Source: AP-15 sp963789025
GTDB taxonomy: Bacteria; Pseudomonadota; Alphaproteobacteria; ATCC43930; CGMCC-115725
Length of the DNA stretch: 64,000 nucleotides
Assembly: GCA_963789025.1 (NCBI GenBank)
Contig: CAWBIT010000013.1
Coordinates: forward strand, 124,001-188,000
Reading direction: 5' to 3'
The position numbers and the translations under genes are program-made. Shown in pieces: positions 1-8,437 of the stretch. The notes beneath the pieces are model-generated. The model was not told the origin of the DNA, did not search any database, and was given only the letters and a program-made list of their open reading frames with translations. Positions within the stretch are counted from its first letter, which is position 1. Every line of letters starts with the position of its first letter.

Positions 1-86
1 GGGAGCGATGTGACCGCGCCGATGGCAACGTTGAGCACTCCTCCGGCGAGGCGCCAGCGCAGCAACGCTCGACTGGACAGGATCAC
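1..86 (-). CDS. possible 5' end of a minus-strand gene, cut by the window edge
   Basis: Reading leftward from a GTG at 84-86 there is an open frame of 28 codons to the window edge. It encodes a basic start followed by a hydrophobic stretch (ILSSRALLRWRLAGGVLNVA), which would suit a signal peptide or first membrane segment. A purine-rich AGAAG lies just upstream. The piece is too short to assign a family, and it could be chance. Confidence 0.25.
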   Translation of the reverse strand, partial: MILSSRALLRWRLAGGVLNVAIGAVTSL

Positions 87-118
87 GGTACTTCTTCTAT
101 AAGCGCCGCTCGCGGGGC

Positions 119-194
<76 letters not shown>

Positions 195-308
195 CGATTG
201 TCTCCGGTCGTCCGAGCGTATCGGCCCAATAGCCGGCTTCAAAGCATTTCCGCGGACTTCCAGGTGCTGAGAAAGCCACGCCACCATCGGTATCGAGGCC
301 GCAGCATC

Positions 309-917
309 GTGGTGTTCGATCTCGGCGGGGTTCTGATCGATTGGGACCCGCGGCATCTCTACCGCAAGCTGTTTGCCGGCGACGAGGCGGCGATGGAACA
401 GTTTCTGGCAACCGTCTGCACTCATGAATGGAACCGTGGCCAGGATGCCGGCCGCAGCTTCGCCGACGGCGCCCGGCTACTGAAGGCCGAACATCCCGAC
501 AAGGGCGAGCTGATCGACGCCTATGGGGCCCGCTTCGACGAGATGATCGCCGGCCCCATCGCCGGCTCGGTCGAGATCCTGGCCGAGCTTAGGGATCGCG
601 GCGTCGCGCTCTACGGACTCACCAACTGGTCAGCGGAAACTTATCCGGCGGCGTTGGTTCGGTTTGCGTTTCTCCGCTGGTTCCGGGGAATTCTGGTTTC
701 GGGCGAGGTCGAGGTGATGAAGCCGGACCCGCGGATTTTCGCGCTGCTGATCGAGCGTTTCGCGGTCGAGCCGCAGCGCGCCGTCTATATCGACGACGTC
801 GAAGCGAACGTCGCCGCCGCGCGGCCCTTCGGCATCCATGCAATCCATTTCACGACACCCGCGCGATTGCGGGAGGAGCTGGTCGGGCTCGGACTGCTTC
901 CCTCTCGCAACGACTGA
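309..917 (+). CDS. HAD-family hydrolase (subfamily IA, YihX-like phosphatase)
   Basis: A protein of about 202 aa with all four HAD motifs. Motif I is VFDLGGVLIDWD with the nucleophilic Asp a few residues from the start, motif II is the Thr in YGLTNWS, motif III is the Lys in EVMKPDPRIF, and motif IV is the acidic pair in YIDDVEANV. The DLG variant of motif I, rather than DxD, is also found in YihX-type sugar-phosphate phosphatases, so hydrolysis of a small phosphate ester in the cytoplasm is likely; the substrate is unknown. The open frame extends upstream into the tRNA, so I place the start at GTG 309 (GTG 312 also possible), just before the first beta strand, with a weak CGAGG upstream. It is probably a single-gene unit. 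Confidence 0.8.
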   Translation: MVFDLGGVLIDWDPRHLYRKLFAGDEAAMEQFLATVCTHEWNRGQDAGRSFADGARLLKAEHPDKGELIDAYGARFDEMIAGPIAGSVEILAELRDRGVALYGLTNWSAETYPAALVRFAFLRWFRGILVSGEVEVMKPDPRIFALLIERFAVEPQRAVYIDDVEANVAAARPFGIHAIHFTTPARLREELVGLGLLPSRND

Positions 918-991
918 CCGGATCATTCCACCTGGGCACGGCGGCTGCCGGTATGGCAGGATGGACCGGCGGATAACACAGGGAGGGAGCG

Positions 992-1759
992 ATGGCCGGG
1001 TTACTCGACGGGAAATCGGCGTTGATCACAGGCGGCGGGGGCGGGATCGGCCGCGCCACGGCCTTGGCCTTTGCCCGCGAAGGCGCCCGCGTCGCGGTCG
1101 CCGACGTCTCGGCCGAAGCCGCAAGCGAAACCGTCGTCCAGGTCAATGCGGCGGGCGGCCAGGCGATATCGCTGTCGGGCGACGTGACGCGCGACGAGGA
1201 TGTCCGCGCCATGATCGAAGGCGTGGTCGGCGCCTATGGACGTCTCGACTGCGCGTTCAACAATGCCGGCATCGCAGGCTGGCACGTCGAAGCGGCTGGA
1301 AAGAAGACCGCCGAATGGTCCGAGGAGGCCTTCGACCGCATGATCGCGGTCAACCTCAAGGGCGTGTGGCTGTGCATGCGGCACGAGCTGCCGCAGATGC
1401 AGGCCCAGGGCGGCGGGAGTATCGTCAATACCGGCTCGATTGCGGGGCTCGTCGGATTGCCGACTTCGTCGGCCTATGTTGCCGCCAAGCATGGCGTGCT
1501 GGGCCTGACCAAGACCGCCGCGATCGAATATGCCGAAACCCATATCCGGGTGAACGCGGTGTGCCCAGGCTACATCAAGACCCCGATGACCGAGGAAACA
1601 ATGCGCCGGCGCGGCGAGGCGATCCTCGCGCAGGTCCCCTTCCACCGCATGGGGAACCCCGAGGAGATCGCCGAAATGGTCGTCTGGCTTTGCTCCGACC
1701 GGGCGAGCTATGTCTCCGGCGCCGCCTACAATGTCGATGGCGGCTGGATGGCCATCTGA
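992..1759 (+). CDS. SDR family NAD(P)-dependent oxidoreductase
   Basis: A 255-aa classical short-chain dehydrogenase. The nucleotide-binding motif is the glycine-rich TGGGGGIGRA near residue 15, followed by NNAGIAG near residue 90. The catalytic residues are Ser in NTGSIAGL and the Tyr/Lys pair in YVAAKHG. The C-terminal segment SGAAYNVDGGWMAI is typical of the family. Length and motifs are complete, so it should be an active oxidoreductase on a hydroxyl/keto substrate. The substrate cannot be read from sequence; glucose 1-dehydrogenase and 3-oxoacyl-ACP reductase labels are often given to such proteins without proof. A strong GGGAGGG precedes ATG 992. It lies 74 nt after the HAD gene and could be co-transcribed. 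A palindromic repeat follows immediately. Confidence 0.9.
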   Translation: MAGLLDGKSALITGGGGGIGRATALAFAREGARVAVADVSAEAASETVVQVNAAGGQAISLSGDVTRDEDVRAMIEGVVGAYGRLDCAFNNAGIAGWHVEAAGKKTAEWSEEAFDRMIAVNLKGVWLCMRHELPQMQAQGGGSIVNTGSIAGLVGLPTSSAYVAAKHGVLGLTKTAAIEYAETHIRVNAVCPGYIKTPMTEETMRRRGEAILAQVPFHRMGNPEEIAEMVVWLCSDRASYVSGAAYNVDGGWMAI

Positions 1760-1775
1760 CTCCCTACGATCTCTT

Positions 1776-1910
1776 TACCCCTCTCCGCCCGCGCGCGGGG
1801 GAGAGGGAGGGGCCCGCGCAGCGGGAGGGTGAGGTGGGCGTCGGCAACCGCCGTGGAAATCCCCCACCCTCACCCCGACCCTCTCCCCCCAGAGGGCGGA
1901 GCGGGAGAAG
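1776..1910. repeat. palindromic intergenic repeat, family A (CTCACCCTC/GAGGGTGAG type)
   Basis: Short inverted arms rich in CCCTCTCCGCC / GGCGGAGAGGG with GAGGGTGAGGTGGG and its complement CCCACCCTCACCCC form a compound hairpin. Related copies occur at 39291-39440, 48751-48817 and 51695-51805, always between genes, so this is a dispersed REP-like element. It follows the SDR stop codon and may act as a transcription-terminating or mRNA-stabilising structure. Confidence 0.75.
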
Positions 1911-2348
1911 CCGGCGGGGTCGCTCTGTGCGTCAGATGGCTTCGGAAAAAAATCGTCGGGACCCAGGGCGGCGGCGCCTTCGGCGCTCCTTCGATCGTCT
2001 CTCGACGTCGGTAGGCGGCGGCAGCGCCTGCGTTCAGGTCCGGCGCGATCGGCAGCACGGGGGCGGGTCACCCTTCGCTCCGGCGTGAGGCGGGCTTAAG
2101 CTGACGCAAACCAGCATTGCATAATGCCATCGGGCCGGCTCGGCCAATCTCAAAGCGGCAACGTCTCCCTTTCCAAGTCCGTTCCGGTGGCGAGCCGACC
2201 CGCGCTGCTGCTTATCGGATGACGCCTTTGCGCCGCTTCCGGACCTTCCTGCCACTGCACCGGAACGGGGAGATTCGAGCCAAACCCGACCTTCACGACC
2301 TCGCCAGCGGATGGTCGGATCGGCTGAAACCGGCCATTCGCATCTGGC
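1911..2348. other. intergenic stretch with no supported gene
   Basis: Between the family A repeat and the end of the cyclase gene I see only short open frames with arginine/proline-rich translations typical of GC-rich noncoding DNA. No RNA gene or clear terminator is visible. Confidence 0.5.
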
Positions 2349-5300
2349 TCACCCCTCCGCGGCAATCGCCGGCTCAGACAGCTCGTCGAGCAGCGCCTTC
2401 GCTTCTTTCAGATCGGCGGTGTCGAAGCCTTCGGTGAACCAGCTGTAGACCGGGGCGAGAAGATCGCGGGCCTGCTGCCGTTTGCCGTGATCGCGCCACA
2501 GCCGGGCCAGGCTCGTCGCCGCGCGCAATTCCCAGGACTTTGCCTTCTGCGCGCGGGCTATGGCGATGGCTCGCTCGAAATGCGCCTGCGCTTTCGCCGC
2601 GTCGGGCTCGGGCGACATCAGCGCGATTTCCCCGGCCGTTCGGTGGATCTCCGCCTCGCCCCACTTTTCCTTGGTTGTTTCCGCCGCTGTCATCGCTTCG
2701 CCGATGCAGCGCCAAGACGCCTCGAATTGCCCGAGCTCCGCATAGGCGCGTGCCAAATGCGGCAAAAAGAATGGCCTCCAAAGTGTCGTTCCCGTTGTCC
2801 ACAGGGCGGTCATCCCGGAGATCAGGATTTCGGTCGCGTCGGAAGCCCTGCCGGTCAGGGCCAGCACGCAACCTTGGCTCACCATTCCGTACGCCTTCCA
2901 AAACAGCGAACCTTTTTCTTCGGCCAGAGCGACAAGCTCTTGGGCTTGCGCGGCTGCTGCGGCGCGGTTGCCGCAAAGGGTATACGGTATTGAGCTATGG
3001 AATAAAGCGAACATCAGCGTTGCGGCTTGACCGATCTCTCGCGCATTCCTGAGCGCGTCGTCGGCGTCTCTGAGCGCGGCCTCGGGATAGCCAAGCGGCC
3101 ACAGAGCCCACGACCGCCGAGCCAAGACAGTCACCGCAGTGTCTTGGCCAAACCGCGTCGCCAGCGGACGATGCTCGGCAGGATCGTAAAGCGCGATCGC
3201 CTGATCGAAGTGCCCCCGGCCTTCCGCGATATCCCCCGTAATCAGTAAGGAAACTCCCATCAGGCGATGCCCAACCATGAGCGGGACTGTCGCCCTTTGC
3301 TTCTCCGCCAGCGCCAGGAACTGCGCCGCGAGATCGCGACAGGCATCGCCATTGAATGCCACAAGGTTCGCGGCCCTCGCGGCCCAGAAGGCGTTGAGGA
3401 CCGTGAACAACAGCAGCGGATCTTCGGGAGGCTCTCCCAGCGCTTCGGCTTGCTCGATCAGCAAACGTGCCCGCTCCGCAGCCGCCTTGGGTTCGGCGGC
3501 GGCATAGCCTTTGACATGCATGAGTGGGGTGAGGAGCGCGACTTGAAGCTTGATCTGCTCGCGACGCAGCGCCGCCGTGCTGGGCAGGGTCGCGATCTGA
3601 TCGAGGGCAAGGGTGAGCTGGGCCGCGGCTTCGACCAGCGCCGAGCGCGCCAGTGACCGCTGTCCCGCCTTGCCCCACAGACCCGCGGCCTTCTCGATCA
3701 GCCCGGCCTCGGTGCAGTGATGCGCCGGGATCTCGGGCTGGCTCTCCGCGATCTCGGAGAATTGGCTTTCAAGGGTTTCGGCGATACGGGCGTGAAGTGC
3801 GCGTCGCGGCTCGCGCAGCAGCGTGCCATAGGCCGCGTCCTGCACCAGGGCATGTTTGAACAGGTAGCTCGCCTGCGGCGGCACGCCCTGCCGGAACAGC
3901 AAGCCTGCCTGAACGAGACGGTCGAGCGCCGATCCCAGCTCCGCCTCGGGCTTGCGCGCCACCGACGCCAGCAGCGTATGCGAGAACTCCCGCCCGATCG
4001 CCGAACCGATCTGCGCCACCTCCTTGGCCGGGCCGAGCCGGTCGAGCCGCGCCATCAGCGAGGCGTGCAAGCTTGCCGGGACCGTCAAGACCGGAGACGG
4101 TACCGCCGCAACGGTGCGCCGGGCCGCGCTCTCGCTCTCGGCCTCCAGCACCGCCTTCGTCATCTCCTCGACGAACAGCGGAATGCCGTCGGTGCGCTCG
4201 ACGATCTCCGCCATCACATCCGCTGGCAGCGCCTTGTTCCCGGCCAGGCGCGCGATGATGGCGGCCGCTTCACGCTCCCCAAGCCGGTTGAGCGTCAGGC
4301 TCGTCACATGCGGCTGTCCCACCCACGGCGCGTTGAACTCGGGGCGGAACGTCACGATGAGCAGCGCCGGAAGCGTTTTAATCCGGTCCACGGTCCGGCC
4401 GAGCACCTCCAGGCTCGTGGGGTCGATCCAGTGCAAGTCCTCGAAGATCATCAGCACCGGCTGCCGGCGTGCCAACCCCGCGAGTTGCGACATCAGCGCT
4501 TCCAGCACTCTCTGCCGGCGCTGCTCCGGGGTCAGCTCGAGGGCGGGATAGCGTCCGTCATTCGGAAGCGACAGCATCTCGGCGAAGAGTGCGGCATCCT
4601 GAGAAGAGGTCGAGGTCCGTGCGAGCAGCGCATCGAGCTTGTCGAGCTTCGCCTGCGGTTTGTCGTCGTACGCCAGTCCGGCGGCGCGTTCCATCTGGCC
4701 GATGATCGGGTGGAACGCGCTGTCCCCGCGCTGCGGCGAGCAGAAATAGCGCAGGCGCGTGTGCGGTTCGGCGGCGAGGCGTTCCAGAAGTGTCGCCGTG
4801 AGCCGCGATTTGCCGATACCTGCTTCGCCGGAGAGCAGCACCACCTGGCCTTCGCCCGTCTTGGCCCGGGACCAGCGCCGAAGCAGCAATTCGGATTCTT
4901 CTTCCCGCCCGACGAGGGCGGTCAGGCCGGTCGTGTGCAGGGCGTCAAAGCGGCTCCCCACCGAACTCGCCCGCACCGCAGCCCAGGCCCGCGCCGGCCC
5001 GGCGATGCCCTTGAGGTCCCTGGCCCCGAGATCCTTCAGCTCGAAGAGATTGCCGAGCAGCCGTCGCGTGCCGTCGGCGATGACGACGGCACCAGGCTCG
5101 GCCAGAGCCTGCAGGCGCGCCGCGAGGTTTGGCGTCTCGCCGACGACCGCCTGCTCCTGTGCAGCACCCGCGCCGATCAGGTCGCCAACCACGACAAGCC
5201 CGGTGGCGATGCCGACCCGCACCTGCAACGGAACGTCGGCGGCGGTCGTGAGGCGCGGCGCCGCCTCGACCAGGGCAAGTCCGGCCCGCACAGCGTGCTC

Positions 5301-5768
5301 GGCGTCATGCTCGTGGGCCAGCGGATAGCCGAAATAGGCCAGCACCCCGTCGCCCATGTACTTGGCGACGAACCCGCCGGCCTCGGTGATGAGATCGGCG
5401 CAGCAGCGGTGATACGCGCCGATGACCTCGCGCAAATCCTCGGGATCGAGCCGCGCCGACAGCGCGGTCGAGCCGACCAGATCGCAGAACATCACCGTCA
5501 GCTGCCGGCGTTCGGCCTCGATTGTCGGAGGGGAGATCGGAGTGGATGTAGCGCTCACCGCCGGTTGCGCTAAATCACGCGTCGGCTCCGCCCCCAGGGC
5601 GGCGATCGCGGCCAGCAGCTTGCGGCGATGGCCGACCGAGGTTACGCCGATGCTGATCAGGTCGTCGGCCGTCAGCTCCGGCAGCACCTCGCCATCGACA
5701 TCGTTGTCGCGGAACGCAGGCGCGTATTGTTCAAGCCCCAGCCCGCGCAGCCACGCCGATACGTCCAT
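2349..5768 (-). CDS. SAM-domain / class III adenylate-guanylate cyclase / AAA ATPase / TPR-like protein
   Basis: A large 1139-aa signalling protein. Residues 1-60 form a SAM domain (begins MDVSAWLRGLGLEQYAPAFR). Residues about 86-260 form a class III nucleotidyl cyclase with both metal aspartates (Asp96 in MFCDLVGST, Asp140 in YMGDGVLAYF) and the Asn/Arg transition-state pair in ETPNLAARL. From about residue 285 an orphan-type STAND/AAA ATPase follows, with Walker A GEAGIGKSRL and Walker B LMIFEDLHWID. The C-terminal 400 residues are alanine-rich helical repeats like TPR. This architecture is common in rhizobia and other alphaproteobacteria, but inputs are largely unknown. The catalytic residues suggest it makes cAMP (less likely cGMP). 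It is solitary, flanked by noncoding DNA on both sides. The start ATG at 5766-5768 fits the SAM domain exactly. Confidence 0.92.
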   Translation of the reverse strand: MDVSAWLRGLGLEQYAPAFRDNDVDGEVLPELTADDLISIGVTSVGHRRKLLAAIAALGAEPTRDLAQPAVSATSTPISPPTIEAERRQLTVMFCDLVGSTALSARLDPEDLREVIGAYHRCCADLITEAGGFVAKYMGDGVLAYFGYPLAHEHDAEHAVRAGLALVEAAPRLTTAADVPLQVRVGIATGLVVVGDLIGAGAAQEQAVVGETPNLAARLQALAEPGAVVIADGTRRLLGNLFELKDLGARDLKGIAGPARAWAAVRASSVGSRFDALHTTGLTALVGREEESELLLRRWSRAKTGEGQVVLLSGEAGIGKSRLTATLLERLAAEPHTRLRYFCSPQRGDSAFHPIIGQMERAAGLAYDDKPQAKLDKLDALLARTSTSSQDAALFAEMLSLPNDGRYPALELTPEQRRQRVLEALMSQLAGLARRQPVLMIFEDLHWIDPTSLEVLGRTVDRIKTLPALLIVTFRPEFNAPWVGQPHVTSLTLNRLGEREAAAIIARLAGNKALPADVMAEIVERTDGIPLFVEEMTKAVLEAESESAARRTVAAVPSPVLTVPASLHASLMARLDRLGPAKEVAQIGSAIGREFSHTLLASVARKPEAELGSALDRLVQAGLLFRQGVPPQASYLFKHALVQDAAYGTLLREPRRALHARIAETLESQFSEIAESQPEIPAHHCTEAGLIEKAAGLWGKAGQRSLARSALVEAAAQLTLALDQIATLPSTAALRREQIKLQVALLTPLMHVKGYAAAEPKAAAERARLLIEQAEALGEPPEDPLLLFTVLNAFWAARAANLVAFNGDACRDLAAQFLALAEKQRATVPLMVGHRLMGVSLLITGDIAEGRGHFDQAIALYDPAEHRPLATRFGQDTAVTVLARRSWALWPLGYPEAALRDADDALRNAREIGQAATLMFALFHSSIPYTLCGNRAAAAAQAQELVALAEEKGSLFWKAYGMVSQGCVLALTGRASDATEILISGMTALWTTGTTLWRPFFLPHLARAYAELGQFEASWRCIGEAMTAAETTKEKWGEAEIHRTAGEIALMSPEPDAAKAQAHFERAIAIARAQKAKSWELRAATSLARLWRDHGKRQQARDLLAPVYSWFTEGFDTADLKEAKALLDELSEPAIAAEG

Positions 5769-6816
5769 GCGGTGATCCTCGGCTCCGAGGAGCGGCAGCC
5801 CCTCATCGACGACGATATCCCTCTGCCCTTCGAGCTACCAGCAGCAGCACTGAAATAGGCGCGGTCTCGGGTGTCGTGGCCCCAGGCTGCAAATGACCGC
5901 TTTTGAAGGATGGGCATTACAGGCCGGGCAAATCGGGAATGTTGCGTTTCCACCCAACCCGGCGGTTTGACCCTGCTACCGTGAAGGTCGGTTGAGGGGC
6001 AAATCCTGCCGTTCGAGCGGCGGTGGCCACGTGGCGCTCAGGGTCGACAGCAGAAATTTAGACTGAGAGGCTTGGTTCAGGTGGAAGGCGAGCGACGAGC
6101 GCACACGCGGACCCGAAAGTTGCCATGATGGCATGATATCGAGTGCTTGAACGTGAACATTGTGCTGCGGAGCCGGAATTGAGGGGATATTTTTTGTGAT
6201 ATTCGTAATGCAATTTTCGAAGGGCGAGTGCGGAAGGACGGGGATCGTAATGCGATCTGCTGCCCTCGCCGGCCCGCGCTAGTGTCCTGTCTCTCAATCT
6301 ATCGTGATAGGTTGCGCTTCGAGCGGCGGCCCTCCCCCTTCAAGGGGAGGGTTTGGGTGAGGGTGCGGGTGCCGCAGCAAAAAGCGCTGCAGAGAAGAAC
6401 ACTCAAGCCAAGGGAGCCGGTTTCTTGCCGATGCGTCATGCTCGTTCCGCGTTCGTGAATGGACCGGGTCTACGAGATTTGCATGTCGGGAGCTGCGATT
6501 GGGCGGGCATCACCCCCACCCAACCCTCCCCCATCAAGGGGGAGGGCTTGAGGTACCCTCGCGAAGGTTGCGTAATCTCATTTCGGAGACGAGACACTAG
6601 CACTCGGGTCGCGTTGTACCGAGATGACGGCGCAATGCGAGGAGAAAGCAAAGTCGATGGCAGCAGCTCAGCGTCATTGCTTGCTGGCTGTTTTTCGCTG
6701 TTCTTGCTCGCAGTTCCTGGCTGTTATTTGCCGTTGGTGCCTGTCAAAAAGCGAGGGTTCCTGCGGCCGAGGCCCGCCTCCTGGCTGTATTTTTGTGGGA
6801 TTTACAGCGATATCAG
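5769..6816. other. gene-poor stretch upstream of the cyclase and the IS element
   Basis: About 1 kb without a convincing gene. It must contain the cyclase promoter at its left end and holds a pair of inverted palindromic repeats (6327-6565). A minus-strand frame at 6058-6297 (79 codons) has no recognisable features. The right end borders the IS element; the 3 bp before it (CAG, 6814-6816) are the target duplication. Confidence 0.5.
6327..6565. repeat. pair of inverted CCCTCCCCCTTCAAGGGGAGGG palindromes
   Basis: Two copies of a 20-25 bp palindrome stand about 180 bp apart in opposite orientation. The left copy (6330-6362) reads CCCTCCCC-TTCAA-GGGGAGGG followed by GGGTGAGGGTG; the right copy (6512-6550) reads CACCCAACCCTCCCCCAT then its inverse. 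The pair could be the ends of a small non-autonomous element or two REP sequences. The DNA between them shows no gene. Confidence 0.6.
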
Positions 6817-6857
6817 TGAACTGCACCCCATGGGTGAGACAGAAAAAATGAGGACAG
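6817..6857 (+). repeat. IS3 element inverted repeat, left end
   Basis: It begins TGAACTGCACCCCATGGGTG and continues with AGACA and an A-rich run before GGACAGG. It matches the reverse complement of 8364-8404 at most positions. Lying beyond the 3' end of orfB, it is the right end of the IS with respect to its transcription. Confidence 0.85.
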
Positions 6858-7020
6858 GGTGACCGGCGTCGATTGTGCCAGGATGGACGCCGGTCGTACA
6901 CTGCGGGGCCGGCGAAGCGGAAGCGGGCTCTGCTGGGGAGCAACCCGCCGAGGAATAGCCGGCCGGAAACTCACGGTGATGCGGCCGGCGCCGACGGGCG
7001 ATGCTCGCCGGCGTCGCTGT

Positions 7021-8007
7021 TCAGGTGGGTTGGGCATCGGGCATCACCGTAGATTTCCGCATCCCTTGAAAACCCCCGTCTGCGAGCGGCGCGGTGGCGC
7101 GGGTCTGGGCGCGGTGCTCGGCCTCGAACGCGACGGGCGTTTGATAGCCGAGCGCGGAGTGCAGGCGCTGGCGGTTGTAGACCTGGTCGATGAAGGCGCC
7201 GATGTGGCCCGCCGCGTCGTGGTGATCGCGATAGCGGGTGCCGTCGATCTCTTCGCTCTTGAGGGTTCTGATGAAGCGCTCGGCCTTGGCGTTGTCGTAG
7301 GGATTGCCGACCCGGCTCATGCTGGCGGCAATGCCCTGGGCCTCCAAGAGGCCGGTGTACTCGGCACAGGCGTACTGCACGCCGCGGTCGGAATGGTGGA
7401 CCAGGCTGCCCCAGGGTGGGCGGCGCGCTGCCAGCGCCATGGTCAGCGCCGCCACCGCCAGGCTGGCGCCGAGATGATCGGCCATCGCCCAACCGACAAC
7501 GCGGCGGCTGAAGGCATCGAGGAGGACCGCCAGATAGGCGAATTCCTCGGTGAGCCGGATATAAGTGATGTCGGCGACCCACAGCTGGTCCACAGCATTG
7601 AGCTGCATGTCGCGCGCCAGGTTCGGCACCACCGGCCAGGGGTGCCGCGCGTCGGTCGTCGACGGCACAAACGGCCGTTGGCGCAGGCCCAGCAGGTTGT
7701 CCTCGCGCATCAGGCGCAGCACGCGCTTGTGGTTGACGATCAGGCCATCGTGGCGCAGCTGCCGGGCGATGTACCGGTAGCCGCGGCGATAGCGGCCATT
7801 GGCCAGCACCAGCCGCTGGATGGCATCGCGCACCGCGGTATCGTGTTGGCGCGGCGCGCTGGCCTGTCACAAGCGGTAATAGCCGGCGCGGCTGACGCGC
7901 GCCAACCGGCACAGGCGCTCGATCGTGACTTGGCCTTGCGGCACGGAGCTCGTCATCGTCTGGATGACTTCGTAGACCGCGCGACGCCAGGCGCGGCGCT
8001 GGCTCAT
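7021..8007 (-). pseudogene. IS3-family transposase OrfB, interrupted by an in-frame TGA
   Basis: The frame starts at ATG 8005-8007 (MSQRRAWRRAVYEV), overlapping the orfA stop as ATGA. It runs to GYYRL and meets TGA at 7867-7869. The same frame then continues without shift (QASAPRQHDTAVRDAIQRL) to 7021. The rve/DDE integrase core follows: first Asp in QLWVADITYI, second in VHHSDRGVQYA, Glu in NAKAERFIRTLKSEE. In IS3 relatives the residue after GYYRx is usually Trp, so a TGG to TGA change is the simplest explanation. About 328 codons in total, normal for OrfB. Restart at ATG 7831-7833 could give a 270-aa piece with the DDE core but without the N-terminal helical domain. TGA is an ordinary stop elsewhere in this window, so recoding is unlikely. 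Confidence 0.88.
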
Positions 8008-8342
8008 CGTGTCTCCCTCACATGCCGCAAGGCTCGCCGAAAAAAATCCAGATCGACCTGCTGCTGGCCGATCTTGCGCTCCAGCTCGGCGACCCGCCGC
8101 TGCGCCCGCGCCAGATCGCCCTCGCCCACCGCCGCGACCGCCGGGGCCGCCACCACCCCCTTGCGCGGTCGTCCCGGCCCGCGCAGCGCCGTCGGCCCAC
8201 CCGCACGAAGCTGGGCCCGCCACGCATACAAAAGCCGGCCCCGCAGCTTTAGATCGCGCGCAACCTCAGCCACGCTCTCCCCGGCCGCCACGCGCGCCAC
8301 CGCGACCTGCTTCAGCGCTATCGGATATTCCCGGTGCTTCAT
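8004..8342 (-). CDS. IS3-family transposase OrfA (helix-turn-helix)
   Basis: A 112-aa protein beginning MKHREYPIALKQVAVARV. It has the Tnp_1/transposase_8 helix-turn-helix (residues about 8-50, GESVAEVARDLKLRGRLLYAWR) and a leucine-zipper-like C-terminus (RAQRRVAELERKIGQQQVDLDFF) as in IS3 OrfA proteins. It recognises the IS ends. The stop codon overlaps the start of orfB by 4 nt, suggesting translational coupling. The reading frame is intact, but with OrfB broken the element should not transpose by itself. Confidence 0.9.
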   Translation of the reverse strand: MKHREYPIALKQVAVARVAAGESVAEVARDLKLRGRLLYAWRAQLRAGGPTALRGPGRPRKGVVAAPAVAAVGEGDLARAQRRVAELERKIGQQQVDLDFFRRALRHVRETR

Positions 8343-8363
8343 CAGTTCCTCTCCTCGAGAAAC

Positions 8364-8404
8364 TGTCCCCTATTTTCCGTGTCTCACTTTTGGGGTGCAC
8401 TACA
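8364..8404 (-). repeat. IS3 element inverted repeat, right end
   Basis: Read on the minus strand it begins TGTAGTGCACCCCAAAAGTG, continues AGACACGGAAAATA and ends GGGGACAG, matching the left end imperfectly. It lies 22 bp upstream of orfA and probably contains or adjoins its promoter. The CAG directly after it is the target duplication. Confidence 0.85.
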
Positions 8405-8437
8405 CAGCGACGCCCGCGCGCTGCAGCGCCGGATACG

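Larger units (their letters stand above)
6817..8404. mobile_element. IS3-family insertion sequence, 1588 bp, probably not self-mobile
   Basis: The element is bounded by imperfect inverted repeats of about 40 bp that begin TGNANTGCACCCCA and share GTGAGACA and GGACAG. It is flanked on both sides by CAG (6814-6816 and 8405-8407), a 3-bp target duplication as expected for IS3 elements. Two minus-strand reading frames encode an OrfA DNA-binding protein and an OrfB DDE transposase. They overlap by ATGA rather than by the usual frameshift window. OrfB is broken by an in-frame TGA, so the copy is probably inactive. The IS landed 34 bp beyond the stop codon of the esterase gene and damaged no visible gene. 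Confidence 0.9.

Noticed and set aside
3717..5573. 618-codon open frame on the plus strand
   Set aside because: It lies wholly opposite the cyclase gene, its translation is Arg/His-rich without any domain, and the cyclase has clear motifs along its whole length. Such antisense frames are usual in GC-rich DNA.
7867..7869. Recoded TGA (selenocysteine or Trp) in the IS transposase
   Set aside because: No transposase selenoproteins are known to me, no SECIS-like hairpin is evident, and TGA is the normal stop for many genes in this window.
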